Origin: CAZADA01 sp964636945
GTDB lineage: Bacteria; Pseudomonadota; Alphaproteobacteria; Caulobacterales; Maricaulaceae
NCBI GenBank assembly: GCA_964636945.1
Contig: CAZWVH010000065.1
Span: forward strand, 1 to 16,145
Direction: 5' to 3'
DNA: 16,145 nucleotides
A program made the translations under genes and the position numbers. The notes under the pieces were generated by a model. That model saw only the letters and a list, made by a program, of their open reading frames with translations, searched no databases and was not told the DNA's origin. Position 1 is the stretch's first letter. The number at the start of each line of letters is the position of its first letter. Positions 6,800 through 13,296 of the stretch are shown piece by piece.

Positions 6800-7948
6800 A
6801 TGACTGACTTTGTGTTTCACAGCGTACCCACGATCCGCGTTCAGACAGGCGGCGCCGCCCAACTGAGTGTGTTTCTCAATGACATTCATCGTGATGGAAC
6901 AGCGTTCAAGCGGGTATTGGTCGTGACCGATAAGGGGGTGCGCGGCTTGGGTCTGCTTGATGGGGCGCTCGATAGCATGACCGCAGCCGGCGTTGAGGCT
7001 GTTGTGTTCGACGAGGTGATTGCCGACCCGCCTGACCATGTTGTGTTGGCGGCCGCACAAGCCGCCCGTGACTGTCACGCCGACGCCGTCATTGGTTTTG
7101 GCGGCGGCAGTCCGATGGACACGGCCAAAGTGGTGGCGGCCCTGGCAGCCGGCGCTCAATCATTGCAAGACATGTATGGCGTTGAAAAAGTCCGCGGACC
7201 GCGCCTGCCATTGGCGCTCATCCCCACCACCGCCGGTACGGGGTCCGAAGTGACTCAAGTGGCCATCATCACAACAGGGGAAACCACCAAAGCGGGCATC
7301 AGTTCGCCCATACTCTTCGCCGACTTGGTGATCCTCGATCCTTTATTAACCCTAGGCCTACCGCCCAACATCACCGCCTATACCGGCATCGACGCCATGG
7401 TGCACGCCATCGAAGCCTTCACTTCTCGCATCAAAAAGAACCCGCTTTCGGACGCTTCGGCGATCACGGCGCTCAAGCTGCTGTTCGGCGCCATTGGCCG
7501 CGCGTATGACGATGGCGCGGATGTTGAGGCGAGGCGTGACATGTTGTTGGGCGCAATGTTGGCGGGGCAAGCCTTCGCCAATGCCCCCGTGGGCGGCGTG
7601 CACGCCATGGCTTACCCGCTGGGCGGCTCATTTCATGTCCCGCATGGACTGTCCAACGCCGTGGTGCTCACCGAGGTGCTGAAGTTTAACGCTGAATCCG
7701 CCGCAGATCTTTATGCCGCGCTCGCCAGCGAGATCGACCAGCCAGCCACCGCCGCCGGTTTGATCAACGCGCTGGAACAGGTCATTGACGACTGCGGCAT
7801 TGAACCCAGGCTGAGCCAGTTCGGCGTGTCGCACAATCATTTGCCCGGCATGGCAGAAGAAGTGGCCGGCAATGCGCGGCTTCTGCCTAACAATCCGCGC
7901 GAATTGACCTATAAAGACGCCTTGCGCCTTTACGGAGCCATATTGTGA
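6800..7948 (+). CDS. Iron-containing alcohol dehydrogenase
   Basis: A 382-residue group III (iron-type) dehydrogenase interconverting an alcohol and an aldehyde or ketone with NAD(P). The N-terminal nucleotide domain carries GGGSPMD (101-107) and PTTAGTGSEVT (142-152). The four metal ligands are all present: D198 and H202 (in GIDAMVHAIEAF), H268 (GGVHAMAYPLGG) and H282 (HVPHG). Length matches FucO/YiaY-type enzymes. The substrate cannot be told; butanol-, lactaldehyde- and maleylacetate-type members share these motifs. The ribosome site is weak. Its TGA overlaps the GTG start of the thioesterase by four bases, so the two are translationally coupled and probably work on related acyl or aldehyde compounds. 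Confidence 0.92.
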   Translation: MTDFVFHSVPTIRVQTGGAAQLSVFLNDIHRDGTAFKRVLVVTDKGVRGLGLLDGALDSMTAAGVEAVVFDEVIADPPDHVVLAAAQAARDCHADAVIGFGGGSPMDTAKVVAALAAGAQSLQDMYGVEKVRGPRLPLALIPTTAGTGSEVTQVAIITTGETTKAGISSPILFADLVILDPLLTLGLPPNITAYTGIDAMVHAIEAFTSRIKKNPLSDASAITALKLLFGAIGRAYDDGADVEARRDMLLGAMLAGQAFANAPVGGVHAMAYPLGGSFHVPHGLSNAVVLTEVLKFNAESAADLYAALASEIDQPATAAGLINALEQVIDDCGIEPRLSQFGVSHNHLPGMAEEVAGNARLLPNNPRELTYKDALRLYGAIL

Positions 7949-8397
7949 GCGCCCGGCCGCGCGCGCGCCGCGCAGATTTCGTCGCCTTCGAAGCACTCGA
8001 CACACGATGGGCGGACAATGACATCTACGGCCATGTCAATAATGTGGTCTATTACGCGTTCTTTGATACTGCCGTGAACCGGTTCCTGATCCAGGCCGGC
8101 GCGCTCGATATCCATAATGGTGATGTCATCGGATTGGTGGTGGAAACGGGTTGCCGATATCACGCCGCCATTGCCTTTCCTGATCGGATTGAGGCCGGCA
8201 TGCGGGTTGCGCGCTTGGGCGCCACGTCGGTGCGTTATGAGATCGGCCTGTTTCGCGAAGGGGAAGAAACGGCGGTGGCCGAGGGATTTTTCGTGCACGT
8301 TTATGTGGATCGCGAGACGCGCAGGCCCCATGCCCTGCCCGAGAGCATGCGTGCAATGCTCGCTCCATTGGTGCGGTCTGCACAGGACGTCGGCTGA
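7945..8397 (+). CDS. Acyl-CoA thioesterase, hotdog fold (4HBT/YbgC-like)
   Basis: A 150-residue single hotdog-domain protein predicted to hydrolyse an acyl-CoA to the free acid and CoA in the cytoplasm. The N-terminal signature TRWADNDIYGHVNNVVYY (20-37) is typical of the 4-hydroxybenzoyl-CoA thioesterase family, with D26 at the expected catalytic position and H30-V-N-N in the helix start. Members of this class work as dimers or tetramers. It starts at GTG 7945 within the stop of the alcohol dehydrogenase gene, with GGAG at 7934-7937 seven bases upstream. Acyl chain preference is unknown. Confidence 0.88.
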   Translation: MSARPRARRADFVAFEALDTRWADNDIYGHVNNVVYYAFFDTAVNRFLIQAGALDIHNGDVIGLVVETGCRYHAAIAFPDRIEAGMRVARLGATSVRYEIGLFREGEETAVAEGFFVHVYVDRETRRPHALPESMRAMLAPLVRSAQDVG

Positions 8398-8487
8398 GCC
8401 AAAGCCGCACCTCACGTCGGCAACTCAATATCGGCGTGGCCGAATTGATTGTGGTATTGCGTAATGGTGCGACAGGGACAGAGGCTG

Positions 8488-8606
8488 ACCAGTCGAGACA
8501 CCAGTCGATTCGCGATAAAGCCCTCACAGTGTGACGCCGAGCGCGCTTTTGCACGACGTCGCACATCCCCAATTGAAGGTCGATAACAATGGTCGAAAGT
8601 CGATAA
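8488..8606 (+). promoter_or_regulatory. Cluster of GTCGA repeats upstream of the peroxiredoxin
   Basis: The 220-base gap before the peroxiredoxin start holds five GTCGA copies, at 8492, 8504, 8579, 8592 and 8599. The first two lie in a perfect direct repeat ACCAGTCGA with a 12-base period. Two of the last three are GTCGATAA spaced 20 bases apart, just ahead of the ribosome site. They could be binding sites for an oxidative-stress regulator; they do not match a consensus I can name. Confidence 0.3.
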
Positions 8607-8617
8607 GGAGAGACACA

Positions 8618-9277
8618 ATGGCCTTACGCATTAACGATACCGCTCCAGATTTCACTGCTGAAACGACAGCGGGCCAAATTTCCTTTCATGATTGGATTGG
8701 CAATGGATGGGCGGTGCTGTTTTCCCACCCCAAAGACTTCACACCGGTGTGCACCACCGAGCTAGGGTATATGGCCGGCCTCGCCGAGGAATTTGCGAAA
8801 CGCAACACCAAGATCATTGGAATATCCGTGGACCCGGTCGACAGCCATCACCGCTGGAAACAGGACATTAAAGACGTGACCGGCCACAGCGTGGACTATC
8901 CCCTGATCGGCGATCCCGAACTGAAAGTGGCGAAGCTTTTTGACATGCTGCCCGCCGAGGCTGGCGACACATCCGAAGGCCGCACGCCGGCCGACAATGC
9001 GACTGTGCGCTCGGTATTCGTCATCGGACCGGACAAAAAAATCAAACTGTCCCTAACCTACCCCATGACCACAGGTCGCAATTTTGATGAGATCTTACGA
9101 GTCATCGATTCCATGCAATTGACCGCTAAACATAAGGTCGCCACGCCAGCTCAGTGGAAGCCGGGTGAGGATGTGATTGTGACGCCGGCAGTCTCGGACG
9201 ACGACGCGCGCGCGGCCTTTGGAGAGTTCACGGCCGTCAAACCGTATCTGCGCACGGTGCGCCAGCCGGGGTCCTAA
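8618..9277 (+). CDS. 1-Cys peroxiredoxin (Prx6 family)
   Basis: A 219-residue cytoplasmic thiol peroxidase reducing hydrogen peroxide and organic hydroperoxides. The active-site segment HPKDFTPVCTTELG holds T42 and the peroxidatic C45; R131 (ATVRSVFVI) completes the triad. C45 is the only cysteine in the protein, so there is no resolving Cys, and an external thiol must recycle it. The long C-terminal domain with AQWKPGEDVIV is typical of the Prx6 class. ATG 8618 has a strong AAGGAGA site 6-7 bases upstream and gives the family N-terminus; the frame is open back to 8531 but without a matching start. It is followed by a strong hairpin. Confidence 0.95.
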   Translation: MALRINDTAPDFTAETTAGQISFHDWIGNGWAVLFSHPKDFTPVCTTELGYMAGLAEEFAKRNTKIIGISVDPVDSHHRWKQDIKDVTGHSVDYPLIGDPELKVAKLFDMLPAEAGDTSEGRTPADNATVRSVFVIGPDKKIKLSLTYPMTTGRNFDEILRVIDSMQLTAKHKVATPAQWKPGEDVIVTPAVSDDDARAAFGEFTAVKPYLRTVRQPGS

Positions 9278-9280
9278 CGC

Positions 9281-9325
9281 AAAGGACCAAGCGCACGTCG
9301 GTTCCTTTGGCAATCGGCGTGCGCT
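9281..9325 (+). terminator. Strong hairpin with interleaved second inverted repeat after the peroxiredoxin
   Basis: AGCGCACG (9290-9297) and CGTGCGCT (9318-9325) are a perfect 8-base inverted repeat; pairing continues inward through a T-G, C-G and G-C for an 11-bp stem with a 14-base loop. There is no following T-run. AAAGGA (9281-9286), just before the stem, is complementary to TCCTTT (9303-9308) inside the loop, which would permit an H-type pseudoknot. The likely role is the 3' end of the peroxiredoxin message. Confidence 0.5.
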
Positions 9326-9356
9326 GATCGCTCTGATCGTTGCAAACTTGCCCTGG

Positions 9357-9411
9357 TCTCGCCGTCTAGGCGAAGAGAGATTCCACGATCGCAGCATGAG
9401 TTGAAATTCAA
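9357..9411 (+). promoter_or_regulatory. Dyads in the leader of the ectoine-degradation operon
   Basis: Two dyads precede the first operon gene. TCTCGCC (9357-9363) pairs with the following GGCGA-A-GA (9369-9376) as a hairpin with one bulge. TTGAA-A-TTCAA (9401-9411) is a perfect odd-centred palindrome 23 bases before the start codon. Either could be an operator; ectoine operons elsewhere are controlled by EnuR (MocR type) and AsnC-type DoeX, but no such regulator is in the window. Confidence 0.3.
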
Positions 9412-9434
9412 TTGGCCTCCGGTAAGCTGGCGGT

Positions 9435-10667
9435 ATGGTTGATACTGCGCCTCCGAGTAATCCGGTTGTAACGCCCGCCGAATGGGATGGTCTGATTGAA
9501 CGTATCGTCGGCTTCCGACGGGAGCTGCACCAGCACCCCGAATTGCCCTGGCAAGAAGTGGAAACCGCCCGGCGGATCCGCCAGCAGCTCGATCGCTTCA
9601 AAATCTCCTGGCGCGCGTGCGCCGAGACAGGCACCGTCGCCACATTGGCTGCAAAGGCTTCGGGACGGCACATCGCCTTGCGCGGTGATATCGACGCCTT
9701 GCCCATCGTGGAGGCGTCCGGACGTGATTGGTCGTCCAAGCGGGACGGTTGCATGCACGCGTGTGGCCATGACGGCCATACTGCAACGTTAGTGGCGGCG
9801 GCGGCGTGGTTGAAACGCTGTGAAGAATCCCTGCCCGGTCCTGTGTCCTTACTGTTTCAGCCCGCCGAGGAAGGCGGGCATGGCGCCAAACGCATGATTG
9901 AAGACGGTGCGCTGGAGGGCGTTGACGTGATTTATGGCTGGCACAACTGGCCTGCCATTCCGTTCGGCAAGGCGGTGTGTCCCGACGGAATTGTCATGTC
10001 AGGCAACGGGACCTATCGCATCGCCATTCAAGGCGCGGGCGGGCACGCCAGCCAGCCGGAGCAAGCGCGCGATCCCGTGATTGCCGCTGCGGCGATCACC
10101 ATGGCGCTTCAGACCATCGTTTCACGCCGACTGGCTCCGCAATCGGCCGCCGTGGTGTCGGTGTCCTCCATTGAAGCGCCAAGCGGCGATACAATTATCC
10201 CCGATACAGCCAAAATCGGCGGTAGTATCCGCTTTGCCAATCCGAACGATCGCGACCGCATCAATGGCTGGATCGAGGACATTGCAATGACCACCGCGGC
10301 TGCTTATGGCGTCGCGGCTGAAGTGGACATCGTCAAGCGATACAACGCCACGATCAATCATACCTATCCGGCTGAGGAGTTGCGCGGCGCGCTCAAGAGC
10401 GAATTGGGAAAGGAATGGCGCGATGAGTCGCTGGCCGTCCCCATCATGGCGTCGGAAGACTTCAGCTACTATCTCAATGAAATTCCAGGCGCTTTTGCGC
10501 TGATTGGCGCTGATGACGGCCAGGGCCACAATGAGCCTTGCCACAGCCCGCGTTATGACTTCAACGACCGGCTGATCCCGGTGGTCGCACGGGTGTTTGC
10601 GCGACTCACTGGCGCTGTGGAGCCGCCAGCGGCTCGCGGATCTGACACAACTCAATTGACTGCCTAA
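9435..10667 (+). CDS. doeB2: N-acetyl-L-2,4-diaminobutyrate deacetylase, M20 amidohydrolase type (DoeB2)
   Basis: A 410-residue M20D-type metallo-amidohydrolase. The dinuclear metal-site motifs are intact: D85 in GDIDALP, MHACGHDGHTATL with C110 and H112, FQPAEEGGHGAKRMI with E145/E146, GWHNWP with H170, and the C-terminal EPCHSPRYDFND. A lid/dimerisation domain with GAGGHASQP lies in between. The fold fits many N-acyl amino acid or indole-acetyl-amino-acid hydrolases. The assignment as the deacetylase that converts N-acetyl-diaminobutyrate to diaminobutyrate and acetate comes from its place ahead of ectB-like, doeA and doeC genes. It would replace the AstE-like DoeB/EutE of other operons. 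First gene of the operon; the transaminase start is 20 bases past its stop. Confidence 0.8.
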   Translation: MVDTAPPSNPVVTPAEWDGLIERIVGFRRELHQHPELPWQEVETARRIRQQLDRFKISWRACAETGTVATLAAKASGRHIALRGDIDALPIVEASGRDWSSKRDGCMHACGHDGHTATLVAAAAWLKRCEESLPGPVSLLFQPAEEGGHGAKRMIEDGALEGVDVIYGWHNWPAIPFGKAVCPDGIVMSGNGTYRIAIQGAGGHASQPEQARDPVIAAAAITMALQTIVSRRLAPQSAAVVSVSSIEAPSGDTIIPDTAKIGGSIRFANPNDRDRINGWIEDIAMTTAAAYGVAAEVDIVKRYNATINHTYPAEELRGALKSELGKEWRDESLAVPIMASEDFSYYLNEIPGAFALIGADDGQGHNEPCHSPRYDFNDRLIPVVARVFARLTGAVEPPAARGSDTTQLTA

Positions 10668-10687
10668 ACAAGCACTTGGAGGACACA

Positions 10688-11956
10688 ATGGACGGATTGG
10701 CTCGCGGATTGGATGTTTTCGACGCGTGGGAATCCGAAGTGCGCGGCTATGTACGCACCTACCCCACCGTGTTTGTCTCGGCCTCAAATGCCCGGCAGGT
10801 GGATGAACAGGGCGCCAGCTATATCGACTTTTTCGGCGGCGCCGGCGTTTTGAATTTCGGCCACAATAATGACCGCATGAAGCGGGCCTTAATCGAGTTT
10901 ATTGAGGCCAATGGCGTTGCCCATAGCCTGGATATGGCGACCAGTGTAAAACGCGAGTTTATTCAAGCGTTTGTGGAAACAATCCTCAAGCCGCGCAATA
11001 TGAACTATCGCCTGCAGTTCACCGGCCCCACGGGCACGAACGCGGTCGAAGCGGCCTTGAAACTGGCGCGGCGCGTGACGGGCCGCAGCAATGTGATCGC
11101 CTTTTCGCACGGCTTTCACGGCATGACCCTTGGCGCACTGGCCTGTACGGCCAATGCCTATTTCCGCAATGCCGCAGGCGTTCCCTTGGAGCATATCACC
11201 CGACTGTCGCTCGAGCATCCGCTCGACTCCATGCGCGCGGCCTATGCCGATCCATCATCGGGACTCGAGCCGCCTGCTGCGATTATGATCGAGGTGGTGC
11301 AGTGCGAAGGCGGGGTGTATTTGGCGTCTGAAAGCTGGCTGAAAGAGCTGCAAACCTTCGCGCGCGAAGTGGGCGCGCTCTTGATTATTGATGACATCCA
11401 AGCCGGTTGTGGCCGCACGGGTCAGTATTTCAGTTTTGACGGCATGGGGCTGGACCCCGACATCATCTGCCTGGCCAAAGGAATTGGCGGCTTTGGCACG
11501 CCGCTCGCCATGAACCTGTCAAAGCCGGAACATGATCGCCATTGGTCGCCGGGCGAACACACCGGCACTTTTCGCGGTCAAGGCATGTCATTTGTGGCGG
11601 GACGTGAGGGCATCCGGTATTTTGAGGACAACGCGTTTTTGGAAGACGTGCGCCGCAAGGGCGCAATCATGGAGCAAAAACTTGGCGCATTAGCCAACGA
11701 GTTTTCAACGCGTGGCTTTGAATTGCGCGGGCGCGGGATGGTTTGGGGCCTCGACACCGCCGACCCGGCTCTGTCGAAGGCGATCGTGGCGAACAGTTTC
11801 AAAAACGGATTGCTCATTGGAGGCTGTGGCACAGGCGGTCGCGTTCTCAAATCCATCCCCCCACTGACTATTCCCGATGACGACCTCAATGAAGGTCTCG
11901 ACATCCTCACCACCGCAGTCCGCTCACAAGCGAAAGCAGAGGTGAAGGCGTCATGA
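10688..11956 (+). CDS. ectB: EctB-family diaminobutyrate/2-oxoglutarate transaminase, likely catabolic (DoeD role)
   Basis: A 422-residue class III PLP aminotransferase. It follows the EctB pattern closely: ESEVRGYVRTYPTVF at the start, IDFFGGAGVLNFGHNN (46-61), FTGPTGTNAVEAALKLAR (111-128), DDIQAGCGRTG with the PLP aspartate D235, and the Schiff-base lysine K264 (CLAKGIGGFG). EctB makes diaminobutyrate from aspartate semialdehyde and glutamate. Here ectA and ectC are absent and the neighbours are degradative, so I infer the reverse reaction, the DoeD step. GGAGG lies 5 bases before ATG 10688; a TTG at 10676 is in frame but overlaps that site. The last bases overlap the doeA start (ATGA), implying coupled translation. 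Confidence 0.85.
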   Translation: MDGLARGLDVFDAWESEVRGYVRTYPTVFVSASNARQVDEQGASYIDFFGGAGVLNFGHNNDRMKRALIEFIEANGVAHSLDMATSVKREFIQAFVETILKPRNMNYRLQFTGPTGTNAVEAALKLARRVTGRSNVIAFSHGFHGMTLGALACTANAYFRNAAGVPLEHITRLSLEHPLDSMRAAYADPSSGLEPPAAIMIEVVQCEGGVYLASESWLKELQTFAREVGALLIIDDIQAGCGRTGQYFSFDGMGLDPDIICLAKGIGGFGTPLAMNLSKPEHDRHWSPGEHTGTFRGQGMSFVAGREGIRYFEDNAFLEDVRRKGAIMEQKLGALANEFSTRGFELRGRGMVWGLDTADPALSKAIVANSFKNGLLIGGCGTGGRVLKSIPPLTIPDDDLNEGLDILTTAVRSQAKAEVKAS

Positions 11957-13233
11957 AACAACGCGACGACATGACCTTTCCCGCAGCCGAATACGAACGT
12001 CGGCTGAACGAATTGCGTATGCGCATGAAAGAGCGTTTGCTGGAAGCAGCGATCATTTGCGACCCAGAAAACCTGATGTATCTTACCGATTATCAGACCA
12101 CGGGCTATTCCTATTTTCAGGCCTTGGTCGTGCCGCAGGACGGCGAGTGCTTCATGGTCACGCGCAACTTGGAAGAATCCAATGTGTTGGCGCGAACATG
12201 GGTGGAGAAAACCAAGCCTTACGCGGACAATGGCGACGCCATTCAAACTCTGGTCGATGGCTTGCGTGAAACGGGTCTTGCCGGCGGAACGATTGGCTAT
12301 GAACGCAACAGCTATTTTCTGCCCGCCTATCAGCAGGACCGCATCTTCACCGCAATGACCGATGCCAAGCTGATTGACTGCTTTGGTATCGTCGAAGAAG
12401 GGCGAATTACGAAGTCCGCCGTCGAGATCGAGGTGATGCGGCGGGCGGCCAAAGCCACCGAAGCAGGGATGCAGGCTGGCATTGAGGCGTGCGAAGCTGG
12501 TGTAACCGAGAACGAGATCGGCGCGGCAATCTCGTCGGCCATGTTCCGCGCAGGCGGCGAGCCGCCCGCGGTGATGCCCTATGTAACCTCTGGTCCGCGC
12601 ACCATGATCGGCCATGCCACATGGGAAGGCCGCACCGTCGGTGATCAAGACCATGTCTTTCTGGAAATCGGCGGCTGCTATCGCCGCTACCACACCGCCA
12701 TGATGCGCACGGTGGTGATTGGCGAGATGTCTCGATCCATGGAGGCGGCGCAGAACACCATGATCCGCGCGCTTGATGAGTTGAAACGGTACCTGCAGCC
12801 GGGACTCACCGTCTCGGACGCGGACAAGATCGTTCGCGACATCCTCAGCACCGGGGAACACACAGGCGGATTGATTACGCGATCGGGCTATTCCATTGGC
12901 ATTGCCTTTCCACCGAGTTGGGACGAAGGCTATATGCTCAGCCTGATGCAAGGCGATCCAAGCATTCTCAAGCCGGGCATGACCTTTCACTTCATCCCTT
13001 GGCTGTGGGGGGTGGATGGCGACAAAACCGTGGGCATTTCCGACACCATCCACATCACTGAAACGGGAAGCGAAAGTTTCTTCACTCAGCCCCGGGAGTT
13101 CGCCGTCAAACCGGCCAAGTCCAAGCGAACCGCCTCGAATGGCAAATTGCGCACCGCAGCCCCCCCGGCGAAGGATGAGCCTGCTGCTGGGCAACAGGCG
13201 CATTCGTCCACACCGCCGCGCCACGCTGACTAA
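11953..13233 (+). CDS. doeA: Ectoine hydrolase DoeA (M24 fold, metal ligands lost)
   Basis: A 426-residue protein with an N-terminal creatinase-like domain (about 10-150) and a C-terminal pita-bread M24 domain (about 155-385). DoeA/EutD opens the ectoine ring to N-acetyl-diaminobutyrate. Aligning by eye to metal-dependent M24 peptidases, the five ligand positions read E238, A249, Y313, I348 and S363 in place of Asp, Asp, His, Glu, Glu. A metal-free enzyme is therefore expected, as in creatinase and, from memory, in EutD. GHATWEGR (220-227) and RRYHTAMMRT are likely pocket segments. A Lys/Ala/Pro-rich tail of about 40 residues follows the fold and makes it longer than the roughly 400-residue relatives. 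It starts inside the transaminase stop (ATGA overlap). Creatinase-like activity is the alternative, made unlikely by context. Confidence 0.85.
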   Translation: MKQRDDMTFPAAEYERRLNELRMRMKERLLEAAIICDPENLMYLTDYQTTGYSYFQALVVPQDGECFMVTRNLEESNVLARTWVEKTKPYADNGDAIQTLVDGLRETGLAGGTIGYERNSYFLPAYQQDRIFTAMTDAKLIDCFGIVEEGRITKSAVEIEVMRRAAKATEAGMQAGIEACEAGVTENEIGAAISSAMFRAGGEPPAVMPYVTSGPRTMIGHATWEGRTVGDQDHVFLEIGGCYRRYHTAMMRTVVIGEMSRSMEAAQNTMIRALDELKRYLQPGLTVSDADKIVRDILSTGEHTGGLITRSGYSIGIAFPPSWDEGYMLSLMQGDPSILKPGMTFHFIPWLWGVDGDKTVGISDTIHITETGSESFFTQPREFAVKPAKSKRTASNGKLRTAAPPAKDEPAAGQQAHSSTPPRHAD

Positions 13234-13296
13234 CCCAACCTCGCAGCCCGGACCGACCTTGTTGGGATCTTAGGCCGGGCTATCAAGGAGTACGTT
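13234..13296 (+). promoter_or_regulatory. Interleaved inverted repeats ahead of the doeC ribosome site
   Basis: The 63-base gap between doeA and doeC holds two perfect inverted repeats whose arms alternate: CCCAAC (13234-13239) with GTTGGG (13261-13266), and AGCCCGG (13245-13251) with CCGGGCT (13275-13281). The arms can form either hairpin or an H-type pseudoknot with connecting loops of 5, 9 and 8 bases. The last arm ends 3 bases before AAGGAG (13285-13290), the doeC ribosome site, so folding could alter doeC translation or processing. Confidence 0.45.

Noticed and set aside
8531..8617. Upstream extension of the peroxiredoxin
   Set aside because: The ATG at 8618 has a strong ribosome site and gives the family N-terminus; the extension covers the repeat-rich leader.
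10688..11956. Reading the locus as an ectoine biosynthesis cluster because of the EctB-like gene
   Set aside because: No ectA or ectC is present, and the adjoining genes fit the degradation pathway step by step.
11578..13224. A 548-codon open frame on the minus strand
   Set aside because: It lies antisense to doeA and the end of the transaminase gene, both of which have clear family motifs. Its translation is Arg/His/Gly-rich without recognisable domains, as expected for a shadow in G+C-rich DNA.
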